Shown here: positions 6,095 to 13,741 of the stretch, one piece after another | Layout of the letters: every line of letters begins with the position of its first letter | Numbering within the stretch: position 1 is the stretch's first letter | Assembly: GCA_964504645.1 (NCBI GenBank) | Contig: CAZDGB010000207.1 | Location: 1-13,741 of the forward strand | Length of the DNA: 13,741 bases | Reading direction: 5' to 3' | Source: CAZDGB01 sp964504645 | GTDB lineage: Bacteria; Planctomycetota; Planctomycetia; Planctomycetales; Planctomycetaceae | Notes under the pieces: model-generated | Told to the model about the DNA's origin: nothing | What the model saw: only the letters and a program-made list of their open reading frames with translations | Database searches by the model: none | Position numbers and translations under genes: made by a program

Positions 6095-9000
6095 CTACCG
6101 CCACTGCTCCATCGCCGCGGCGAGGACACGAATTCTGGCCAGCAGAGTTTCGCGGTGGTTCTCGCAGATGGCGCCGAGTGTGATCACCAGCGAGCCGAGG
6201 ATCACGCCGACGATCCACAATAGATTTGGATGATCGACGCTGCCGCGGGCGACCACCGCGACGAGGTCGGCCAACAGAAACGCCGTGCTCGTGTAGAGCA
6301 GCACGCGAATCCGCAGGCCGATGGAGACTAAAGCCACCGCGACCGCCGCGATCATCAGCGTCAGCATGTGCAGCCAGCTTCCCGTGACGATGTGGAACGT
6401 CGGTGAGACGAGAATCGTCAGCGCTCCGACGAATCGCAGCTCGTTGTGATGCGCGGCGGGAATCTCGCGTTCCAGCAGTTCCGTGATCACGAGGATTGAG
6501 ATGCCGATCGGCATCAGGAACAACTGCGGGTCGGTCCAATGCAGATTCGTCCACAGCAGTACGAACGCGAGGTTCAGGATGCACGCCGACAACACTGTCA
6601 CGCCGAGGCTGCGGTCCTTCAGCCCGCGCCAGAAGTAGAACGCCGCGGTGAGCAGCAGCGGCAGGCTGTTCGCGCCGGCCCAAACGACCTCGGCGTGCAG
6701 ATGCCGCAGCAACGCGATCGGCACGACGGCCAACGGCAGCCAGAACCCCGTCTGTTGGAACGGCTCGGAGAAGATCGCGTACCGTTCACTCTTCGCGGCG
6801 GCGCGGCCGGCGCACCAGCACGTCACGGCGATGCCGAACGCCCAGTACGCCAGCGCCGGCGTGTGGATCGTGCAGACGCCGATCACCACGAAGTAAATCC
6901 ACGTGGCGAATACGGCCATCAGTCCGAACCACACAAGGTCCCGCTGTTGCCGCCGTGCGGCGTTGGTCCACAGCGTTGTCGCCGCCGCGATCCAGACACC
7001 CAAGACGCAGCCGAGTTCGAAGCCCGTCCAACCGCGTGCGGCATGCCACGAGACAGCCCCGGCGAGCATCAACCCGGCCAGGACGAACAACAGGAATTGA
7101 TGGCACGTCGCGACTTCGTCATGCTGAAACCGACGCCGCAACGCGGGCGCCTCGAAGAGCAGGGCGCTCAGTCCAGCGAGCGCCGCCAACGGCAAACCGA
7201 ACGTCGCCAATTCCGTCGGCGTGATTTGCAGAACGAACCGCGGCGCGCCGAGCATCCAAGTCACATAGCCGGCAATCAGATGCCAGTTGGCGAGCGGCCA
7301 CAACAGGTCGAAATGGCGATTCTTACGTTCGACTTGTGACGCGACGGCCAAGCCGGCGAGAGCCAACAATCCGGCGAATTGCTGCGGTTCATCGAGAATC
7401 GGCAGGCTGACGACGGCGATCGCCAACCACACGACCGGCACGATCTCCACGAGCGGCGACAGCCAATTCGGGAATCGCGAGATAAATCCACGTTGCAAAG
7501 CGAACAACGCCAGGCCGATCACGGTCCAGATCATCAGCCACCAAGAACTCGCGGCCTGCACGCCATAGAGTTCCGAGACGGCCGCGCTGCCGCAAAGGAA
7601 CAGGGCGCTCCACGCGCAGCCGGCACAGAGCGGGTTGCCGAGACGCCGCGTCGCGTCCAGCGCCCAGACCATCAACAACCCGCCGGTCATCCAACCGCAG
7701 TAACCCATCCCGGCGTGCGACATCAGCCACGACCACGCGGCCCACGCGAACAACGGCGCCAGACCGAACACACTGACATCCTTCGCCGGTTCGCCGAACG
7801 TCATCGCGAAGCGAACGCGGGGCAAGCGTTCGAGGACGTAGCTCAGTCCCCACAATCCCAGCAGCAGGAAGCTGAGAGCGTCGATGTGCATCGCGAGCGG
7901 CGAGTTGAACGGCACCAAGAATCGCTGCGCGACGAACACGGCGAACGCCACTGTCGCTTCACTGAGCCCCGGTCGAACGGATTGCAGGGCGTGAGTGGCC
8001 ATCAAAGCGATGATGAACGCCGCAACCGTGAAGCCGAACGGTCCCGTCACTAGGCTGAACTGATAGATCCACGCCTGGGCCCCGACGCACCCCGCGATCA
8101 GACTAACGAGTTCGCAGAACTTGTCCGTGAACGCAAAGCCCGTCGTCTGAAAATCGCCGCGGAGCTGCGTGCGGCTCCAGCGATCCACGAATCGTCCCGG
8201 AAAGAACAGCAGCGCCGCGGCAGCCGTCCAGAGCATCAACGCCATTTCGGTGGTCACTTCGATTCCTAGCACCTGCCGGCAGAATCCCGGCAAACCAAAT
8301 GCGATCGACAGGAATGCCAGCGCTCCCGGCAACACCGACAACGGCTGCCGGAACAGATGTGCCTGCAATAAGAACAGCGGGCACAACACGAGCGACACCG
8401 GCAACACGGCTTTGACGTGCAGGAACGCCGCCGCCATCAATACCCACGGCAACGTGTTCGCCACGATCCGCAACGGCCCGGAAAACAGTTCTAGTTGGCG
8501 TCGCTTCAAAATCGTCGCGGCGAACGAGAACGCCAGGATCAACGGAGCGTACGTCAATCCGTAAAACGCATACGGCAGTTTCTCTTCCCGCACCGCCGCC
8601 GCGGCCTGATCGCGGACATACAGCACCAGTTCCTTGAAGAACGCCGGCGCCGTCTGGTACGCGATCAGAATGCAGAACACCATCCCCCACACGAAGCCTG
8701 TCTTCTGCGTCCGCTGCGCGACCACGCCCATCGCGACCGCCGCGAGCACGGCCGTCGGCACCACGGTCGGATTCGCCGGCCAGGTGGTGAGGGCCAGCAC
8801 CACACCAGCTGCGCACAGCACCGTGCCGAGGGCAATCGGGCCGATGATGCTGAAGGGAATCGGCCGCACGAGGCCTCCCGTGCGCTGTTCGAACACACGG
8901 GCCACGGCGTCGGCCGTCAGCAGAATCGGTAGCGCGATCAGTGTGCACAACAGGCCCATCCACGGAATCGTCAGTTGCTCCACCAACGCGAAGCCGCACA

Positions 9001-9667
9001 CCGCGGCGAACTGTGCCCCGAGGAGTGCGATCGGAAAGAATCCGAAAATCCGCGGGAGTTGATACTCTTCCGTCAGCCAGAAAACATGCCGATTGACTTT
9101 CACCGTTCCCGCCGCGAACACGGCCCACAACGCCAGTGCGAGGACCGGCGCCCACGCCGCCGGCAATCCCGGGACAACGGCTCCGGCCACGCAGAGCAGG
9201 AGATACGCCACCAGAAACGTCGGCTGCGTCCGCCGCAGGAAGTGTTGGAAAATCTGCCGGGCCGCGTACGCGCTCCACGCGAAGTTCACGGCGAGCAGTG
9301 CCGTCAGCCCCGTGTTGCGCCACCAGTCGAACTCCGCCGCGTCGCCCGTCGGACGGACCCAGTGCAGCGCGAAGAAGCTGATGGGGATCAGCAGCACCGT
9401 CAGCGCCATCAGCACGGTCCCGGTCTTCCGCAGCCCGAGGCGATGGTAACTGAACCGCCCCAGCCCGAAGACCGCGCCGCTGTAACCGAGCAGGATGAGA
9501 TACTTCCAGACCGGCGTGCACTCGTTCCAATGCGACGTGACGAGCCGCAGCGACGATCCCAGCAGGATGCATACGCCGAGGCCCAGCAGCCATTTAATGT
9601 TCTCCTCCTGGAGAAACGCATCCAGGAACTGCACGAAGCGAGACCGCGGTTCACTTTGGCTGGCCAT
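6095..9667 (-). CDS. Very large polytopic membrane protein, unknown function
   Basis: A protein of about 1190 aa in which about 40 hydrophobic segments of 17-22 residues follow one another with short loops from near residue 25 to the C-terminus. There is no recognisable soluble catalytic domain, signal peptide or nucleotide-binding motif. The first part (NIKWLLGLGVCILLGSSL, then W-N-E-C-T-P and L-R-K-T-G) slightly resembles the N-terminus of DUF2157-type membrane proteins, but I do not recognise the family. Start chosen at the ATG 9665-9667 because GGAG (9674-9677) sits six bases upstream. An in-frame ATG at 9713-9715 would add 16 residues but has its purine run almost touching the start codon. 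Stop TAG at 6095-6097. It is transcribed divergently from the kinase and is followed by pspA across a repeat-rich gap. A transport, polymer-synthesis or scaffold role is possible, but nothing in the sequence decides it. Confidence 0.85.
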   Translation of the reverse strand: MASQSEPRSRFVQFLDAFLQEENIKWLLGLGVCILLGSSLRLVTSHWNECTPVWKYLILLGYSGAVFGLGRFSYHRLGLRKTGTVLMALTVLLIPISFFALHWVRPTGDAAEFDWWRNTGLTALLAVNFAWSAYAARQIFQHFLRRTQPTFLVAYLLLCVAGAVVPGLPAAWAPVLALALWAVFAAGTVKVNRHVFWLTEEYQLPRIFGFFPIALLGAQFAAVCGFALVEQLTIPWMGLLCTLIALPILLTADAVARVFEQRTGGLVRPIPFSIIGPIALGTVLCAAGVVLALTTWPANPTVVPTAVLAAVAMGVVAQRTQKTGFVWGMVFCILIAYQTAPAFFKELVLYVRDQAAAAVREEKLPYAFYGLTYAPLILAFSFAATILKRRQLELFSGPLRIVANTLPWVLMAAAFLHVKAVLPVSLVLCPLFLLQAHLFRQPLSVLPGALAFLSIAFGLPGFCRQVLGIEVTTEMALMLWTAAAALLFFPGRFVDRWSRTQLRGDFQTTGFAFTDKFCELVSLIAGCVGAQAWIYQFSLVTGPFGFTVAAFIIALMATHALQSVRPGLSEATVAFAVFVAQRFLVPFNSPLAMHIDALSFLLLGLWGLSYVLERLPRVRFAMTFGEPAKDVSVFGLAPLFAWAAWSWLMSHAGMGYCGWMTGGLLMVWALDATRRLGNPLCAGCAWSALFLCGSAAVSELYGVQAASSWWLMIWTVIGLALFALQRGFISRFPNWLSPLVEIVPVVWLAIAVVSLPILDEPQQFAGLLALAGLAVASQVERKNRHFDLLWPLANWHLIAGYVTWMLGAPRFVLQITPTELATFGLPLAALAGLSALLFEAPALRRRFQHDEVATCHQFLLFVLAGLMLAGAVSWHAARGWTGFELGCVLGVWIAAATTLWTNAARRQQRDLVWFGLMAVFATWIYFVVIGVCTIHTPALAYWAFGIAVTCWCAGRAAAKSERYAIFSEPFQQTGFWLPLAVVPIALLRHLHAEVVWAGANSLPLLLTAAFYFWRGLKDRSLGVTVLSACILNLAFVLLWTNLHWTDPQLFLMPIGISILVITELLEREIPAAHHNELRFVGALTILVSPTFHIVTGSWLHMLTLMIAAVAVALVSIGLRIRVLLYTSTAFLLADLVAVVARGSVDHPNLLWIVGVILGSLVITLGAICENHRETLLARIRVLAAAMEQWR

Positions 9668-9976
9668 GGGAAGCTCCGAGTGTGGTGAGTTGTCGTTTGG
9701 GAGCAGCCAATACATTCCTCGTGCCGCGAAGGAAGCGACGAGTCACGAATCGCCCGAACTCCCGCCGCGGCAACACCCTCGGTCCCGCCGGTCGCTTGCG
9801 GGTTCGCAGCGATCTCGGCGAACCGCAGTCCCCGCACTGCACCTCGCCGCAGGAGAACGACTGCGAGTTCGCAAATATCCGAAAAATCCCGGATTCCGCG
9901 CGCGCACTGGCTCGGAAATCCATTCCTGACCATACTGAGACTTCGCTCGGTTCCCCTCTTCGGATGGTGCTTCTCT
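9668..9976. other. Divergent intergenic region
   Basis: These 309 bp separate the starts of the membrane protein (-) and the receptor kinase (+), so promoters for both should be here. No convincing sigma-70 or ECF-type promoter pair, operator palindrome or long repeat was found. A short ATCCG...CGGAT pairing lies around 9877-9895 in a small A-rich patch. The short open frames across the region look like shadows. Confidence 0.5.
9674..9677 (-). promoter_or_regulatory. Shine-Dalgarno GGAG that fixes the membrane-protein start
   Basis: Read on the minus strand, GGAG is followed by six bases (CTTCCC) and then ATG. It is the clearest ribosome binding site in the window and favours the start at 9667 over the one 48 bp upstream. 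Confidence 0.6.
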
Positions 9977-12900
9977 ATGAACAAATCGCCCGAACCCCTT
10001 CCGACGGCGGAAGTTGACGCTGTAGTCGAGGAGTATCTCCGCCGGGTCGACGCCGGGGAAAACATCGATCAGGAAGCGTTCCTGTCGGAACACGCCTCCG
10101 TGGCTCCGGCGTTGCGGTCGTTCTTCGCCAACGAGCAACTGATGCGGCAATGGACGGCCGAATCGCCCGCGTCGAAAGACACCGCGCAGAAGGAAGGCAT
10201 CCCGACGATTCCGCCATCGAGCGTGAACGCCGCCGCGCTCATCGGGCCGGCGGGTGCGCTCAAGTTGCCGGTAATGATGGGCCGCTACCGCATCGACAAG
10301 GAACTCGGCCGCGGCGCGATGGGAGCCGTGTATCTGGCCCACGACTCCGAACTCGACCGCCCCGTCGCGCTGAAGATTCCCAAGTTCTCCGGTGAGGAAA
10401 ACCCCGACTTGATCGCGCGGTTCCTCCGCGAGGCCCGCTCGGCGGCTGTCCTCGCGCACCCGAACATTTGCCGCGTCTACGACGTGAGCGAACATCAGGG
10501 CGTGCGCTATATCGCGATGGAATACATCGAGGGGAAGGCGCTCTCCAGTTTCGTCGCCGCCAAAAACGTCCAGCCGAAACAGGCCGCGACCGTCATCCGC
10601 AAGCTCGCGCAGGGACTCGCCGAAGCGCACCAGCGCGGCATCCTGCATCGCGATCTGAAGCCCGACAATATCCTCGTCAACAAGAACGGCGAGCCGGTTC
10701 TCACGGACTTCGGTCTTGCGCGGGAAACCTCGAAGGGGAACGCCACGGCGACGCAGGATGGCGTCATTCTCGGCTCGCCGGCCTACATGCCGCCGGAACA
10801 GGCCGCCGGCAATCTCTCTGACATGGGGCCGACCAGCGATATTTATTCTCTTGGCGTCGTGCTCTATGAACTCCTCACGGGCGACGTCCCGTTCCGCGGT
10901 TCGGTGGTTGAAGTCCTCGCCAGCGTGCTGATGAAGGCCCCGAAGACGGTTCGCGAATTGAAACCCGACATCGATCCCGGCCTGGCCGCCATCTGCGACA
11001 AGATGATGGCGAAGAAGCCGAAGGACCGCTATCAGTCGATGCAGGAAGTCGCCCAGGCGCTCGGCGAATGGATCAAGAATCCGTCGGCCGCGAATGCGGC
11101 AACATCGAAATTGGCGCTAGCGGGCGAAGTCAAAACCGTCGAATCGAAGCTGCGTCCGGGCGGCCAGACGATCAACCCGACGTCGACGAAATTGCCAACC
11201 GGGAAGCAGACGATTTCGCCGGCGAAAAAAGTCCCCGAGCGCACGCCGCAGCAGCTAAAGGAACTCGGCGATCTCGTCGAACAACTCCTCGCGCGAAACG
11301 ACTACGCCGAGGCCATTCAAATCCTGGAAGGCATCCCCGATTACCAGCGGACGCCGCAGTTGCGGATGCTGCTCGGCGAGGCGCTCGACCTGAAGGGAAC
11401 TGTCGAAAAGCTGGAGCGCCACCTCGAAAAATATCTCAATCAGCTCGATCTGCCGCAGTTGAAGAAAACGATCGACAAGCTCCTGAAGATTCACCCGTCG
11501 CACCCGCGCGCGAAAGAACTCAAGAAGGCGATGGGCCAGTATGGCAAGCGCGGCCTCGTCACCATTCTCAAGGAAGAAGGCAACTACCACGGCGGCGGCT
11601 TCGCGCTCGAACCGTGGAAAATCGGCGTCGCCGCGGCCGCCGTGCTGCTGCTCTTCGCCGGCATGAGCTACGCCGTCGTCGTCTACATCAAAGGCTCGAT
11701 GCAGGAGGTCGCGATCGAAATCGACGACCCGACGGCGACCGTCAAAGTCGACGGCCAGACGGTGCTGATCAGCGGCCAGCAGACCGGCAACGTGAAGCTC
11801 ACGCTCGGCGATCACGAATACACCGTCGAAAAGGACGGCACAGTCGTCCTCAATCCCGGCAAGTTCACCGTCACCAAGGATGGCCAGAACAAACTCGTCA
11901 TCACGACGAATCCGAAGCCCGGCGAGAACTTGTCCGCGAGTGCTTCCGGACCCGCTCCTGAATTCACGTGGGCACTCGCGCGGTCTCGGCAAGCGAAGTT
12001 GGCGAATATCAAGAATCAGGCGGAGAGCCTCAATGCAACGGCATTCAACGGCATGTTCACCGAAATTCCCCCGCGGCTGACTGAAGTGCCGACCAAAATC
12101 TTTATCGGCGAGGATAACATCGCCGCCTTCGACGTCGTCGAGGACGGTTTCGTGATTCTCACCTGCAATTACGACAATCAGGGCAATGATAGCGGCGGCT
12201 GGCTGGATAAGCGGTGGACCGCGGAGCAGTTCGTCGCCAACGGTTGGAAGCAGCTCTCCGAAACGGAAGTCGGAGGCCGGCTGTACGCCGCGCCTCACAA
12301 GCGGCTGCAAACATTTTTCGTGAAATTCGTCCGCAAGGGAGAAAAATTCGCACTCTCTTGCAACAAGTCCGATCCGCCGTATCTCATCCAGTTCGAAACG
12401 CCCGGCGACGCGTCAAACGGCAACACCCCGCCGCTCGCTGTCGCTCCCTTTGACGCCGCGCAAGCCAAAGCTCACCAGGAAGCCTGGGCGAAACATCTCG
12501 GCGTGCCGGTCGAGTTCACGAATTCGCTCGGCATGAAATTCCGGTTGATCCCGCCGGGAGAGTTTCTGATGGGGAGCGCGCCCGGCGAGCCAGACGCCTT
12601 TCCCGATGAATCGCCGCAACACAAAGTCCGCATCACGAAGCCGTTCTATCTCGGCGTCACGGAAGTCACTGCAAAACAGTGGAGCGACGTGATGGGATCG
12701 CAGCCGTGGTCGGGCCAGCCATTTCCGCCTGAAGGAGACGATGCGGGAGCGAACTATGTCAATTGGAACGACGCGACGGCGTTTTGCGAGAAACTTCGAA
12801 GCCGGGACGAGGGACGGAAGTATCGTTTGCCGAGCGAGGCCGAATGGGAAATGGCGTGCCGTGCCGGAACGACCACGTTCTATTATTTTGGAGACTCGGC

Positions 12901-13741
12901 AGGAGACGTTCAGCAGTACGCTTGGAACGCCGAAAATTCGGAACAGAAGGGAATTAAATATCCGCGCCGTGTCGGTCAAAAACCGCCAAATCCTTACGGA
13001 CTCTTAGATATCACCGGCAATCTGTGGGAATGGTGCGCCGACTTCTATGACGGTGGTTATTACAAGTCATCGCCTGCCGAGGATCCGCAAGGCCCGGCCC
13101 AAGGCCCCCTGCGCATTACCCGCGGCGGCGCCTGGAGCACTGCGCCGAGCGGTTGCCGTTCCGCGCGGCGTGATAAGGATGAGGCGACGCGGCCCGTGCA
13201 TGTGGTTGGCTTCCGCCTGGCGTTGCCGGTGGAAGCGGCGAAGCCGGCTTCAACCCCATCGCTTGCCGTCGCTCCGTTCGACTCCGCGCAGGCCAAAGCC
13301 CATCAGGAAGCCTGGGCCAAGCGCCTCGGCGTGCCGGTGGAGTTCACGAATTCGATTGGCATGAAGTTCCGTCTGATCCCGCCGGGGGAATATGTGCGGG
13401 GGAGCACGCCGGAGGAGATCAAAGAGTGGAGCGCGACCTTCGCCGCGGACAATCAGGATGCCCAGGTGCGGGCGCGCGCGGAAGGACCGCAGCATACAGT
13501 TCGTGTGACCAAACCCTTCTATCTGGGCATGCACGAAGTCACACAGAAACAGTACGAACAAGTGATGGGCGTCAACCCGTCGGCGTTCTCGGCCAAATCC
13601 GAAAACGCACGGACGAAAGCGGCCGTCGAGGGGAAAGATACGTCGAATCATCCCGTGGAAACGACCTGTTGGCTCGACGCGACCGAGTTCTGCGTGAAAT
13701 TGAGCGATCCAAAGAATGCGTCGGCGATGTACCGCTTGCCC
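9977..13741 (+). CDS. Transmembrane Ser/Thr protein kinase with PEGA-like and tandem FGE-like domains, 3'-partial
   Basis: 1255 codons are open from ATG 9977-9979 to the right edge with no stop. Residues 1 to about 60 form a helical module (DAVVEEYLRRVDAGENID, then a leucine/phenylalanine-rich helix). The Hanks-type kinase is at 104-366: G-loop LGRGAMGAVY (110-119), K133, HRDLKPDN (224-231), DFG (244-246) and PPE (272-274), so it should be catalytically active. TPR-like helices follow at about 423-540, then one TM helix (549-571), a PEGA-like beta domain (about 578-644) and an unnamed domain (about 710-805). FGE-like domain 1 is at 848-1082 (YRLPSEAEWE 949-958, NLWEWC 1015-1020, RGGAW 1049-1053). 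FGE-like domain 2 starts at 1124 and is cut. The catalytic part is inferred to be cytoplasmic and the FGE part outside. Domain 1 keeps C1060 but lacks the first cysteine of the catalytic pair, so it is probably a binding rather than an oxidase domain. No SD is visible before the ATG. Confidence 0.92.
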   Translation, partial: MNKSPEPLPTAEVDAVVEEYLRRVDAGENIDQEAFLSEHASVAPALRSFFANEQLMRQWTAESPASKDTAQKEGIPTIPPSSVNAAALIGPAGALKLPVMMGRYRIDKELGRGAMGAVYLAHDSELDRPVALKIPKFSGEENPDLIARFLREARSAAVLAHPNICRVYDVSEHQGVRYIAMEYIEGKALSSFVAAKNVQPKQAATVIRKLAQGLAEAHQRGILHRDLKPDNILVNKNGEPVLTDFGLARETSKGNATATQDGVILGSPAYMPPEQAAGNLSDMGPTSDIYSLGVVLYELLTGDVPFRGSVVEVLASVLMKAPKTVRELKPDIDPGLAAICDKMMAKKPKDRYQSMQEVAQALGEWIKNPSAANAATSKLALAGEVKTVESKLRPGGQTINPTSTKLPTGKQTISPAKKVPERTPQQLKELGDLVEQLLARNDYAEAIQILEGIPDYQRTPQLRMLLGEALDLKGTVEKLERHLEKYLNQLDLPQLKKTIDKLLKIHPSHPRAKELKKAMGQYGKRGLVTILKEEGNYHGGGFALEPWKIGVAAAAVLLLFAGMSYAVVVYIKGSMQEVAIEIDDPTATVKVDGQTVLISGQQTGNVKLTLGDHEYTVEKDGTVVLNPGKFTVTKDGQNKLVITTNPKPGENLSASASGPAPEFTWALARSRQAKLANIKNQAESLNATAFNGMFTEIPPRLTEVPTKIFIGEDNIAAFDVVEDGFVILTCNYDNQGNDSGGWLDKRWTAEQFVANGWKQLSETEVGGRLYAAPHKRLQTFFVKFVRKGEKFALSCNKSDPPYLIQFETPGDASNGNTPPLAVAPFDAAQAKAHQEAWAKHLGVPVEFTNSLGMKFRLIPPGEFLMGSAPGEPDAFPDESPQHKVRITKPFYLGVTEVTAKQWSDVMGSQPWSGQPFPPEGDDAGANYVNWNDATAFCEKLRSRDEGRKYRLPSEAEWEMACRAGTTTFYYFGDSAGDVQQYAWNAENSEQKGIKYPRRVGQKPPNPYGLLDITGNLWEWCADFYDGGYYKSSPAEDPQGPAQGPLRITRGGAWSTAPSGCRSARRDKDEATRPVHVVGFRLALPVEAAKPASTPSLAVAPFDSAQAKAHQEAWAKRLGVPVEFTNSIGMKFRLIPPGEYVRGSTPEEIKEWSATFAADNQDAQVRARAEGPQHTVRVTKPFYLGMHEVTQKQYEQVMGVNPSAFSAKSENARTKAAVEGKDTSNHPVETTCWLDATEFCVKLSDPKNASAMYRLP
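12434..13402 (+). repeat. Internal tandem duplication in the kinase gene (FGE linker plus domain start)
   Basis: The stretch 12434-12574 recurs at 13262-13402, offset by exactly 828 bp (276 codons), with most differences at synonymous positions. The encoded linker AVAPFD-x-AQAKAHQEAWAK is nearly identical in both copies, followed by LGVPVEFTNS and GMKFRLIPPGE. Past the first ~45 residues the two FGE-like domains diverge clearly. The junction was therefore duplicated as a linker-plus-domain unit, then either homogenised or constrained. Confidence 0.85.

Noticed and set aside
8103..9593. 496-aa minus-strand frame within the large membrane-protein gene
   Set aside because: It is arginine- and glycine-rich low-complexity sequence antiphase to a strongly hydrophobic reading frame; composition indicates a shadow.
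11068..11961. 297-aa + strand frame and 351-aa - strand frame (11255-12310) over the kinase gene
   Set aside because: Both overlie the continuous kinase frame, which carries kinase motifs, a TM helix and a PEGA-like domain; neither alternative has recognisable motifs.

Overview
The window looks like chromosomal DNA of a planctomycete or a close relative. It is GC-rich and has a receptor-like Ser/Thr kinase fused to formylglycine-generating-enzyme-like (FGE/SUMF1-fold) domains, a family expanded in Planctomycetes. It also has very long polytopic membrane proteins, few recognisable Shine-Dalgarno sites, and intergenic gaps filled with palindromic repeats. This assignment is inference from gene content; there is no rRNA or other phylogenetic marker here. 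No tRNA, rRNA, CRISPR array, transposase, integrase or attachment site was seen.

Layout. (1) 2-1282 (+): 3' part of a polytopic membrane protein resembling the HGSNAT/NagX (DUF5009, COG4299) acyltransferase group. (2) 1283-1890: 608 bp without a gene, between convergent genes, carrying a nested hairpin cluster at 1294-1380, a small hairpin at 1482-1503 and a 17-bp inverted repeat built from ATCTGCG units. (3) 1891-5779 (-): four co-directional genes, in transcription order pspA-like, a 106-aa unknown, a membrane-anchored NPNT-repeat (LRV-like) protein, and a large multi-pass sensor histidine kinase without a visible response regulator. The first three are tightly coupled (4-bp GTGA overlap, then a stop codon abutting the next ATG). 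(4) 5780-6094: intergenic region with a 32-bp perfect inverted repeat and a hairpin-rich pspA leader. (5) 6095-9667 (-): an unrecognised membrane protein of about 1190 aa with about 40 hydrophobic segments. (6) 9668-9976: divergent intergenic region. (7) 9977 to beyond the right edge (+): a kinase of more than 1255 aa. Its order is N-terminal helical module, kinase domain, TPR-like helices, one TM helix, PEGA-like domain, an unnamed domain and two tandem FGE-like domains; the second domain is cut by the window end.

How the genes may work together. The pspA group reads as a cell-envelope maintenance or stress module: an ESCRT-III-like membrane-remodelling protein, a small soluble partner, a membrane-anchored repeat (protein-interaction) protein and a membrane sensor kinase. 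PspA and histidine kinases are well known separately. This exact set, with the 106-aa protein and the NPNT-repeat protein, is not one I recognise, and it is the best candidate here for an undescribed system. The right-hand kinase looks like a transmembrane receptor whose outer part carries two non-catalytic FGE-like domains that arose by internal duplication.
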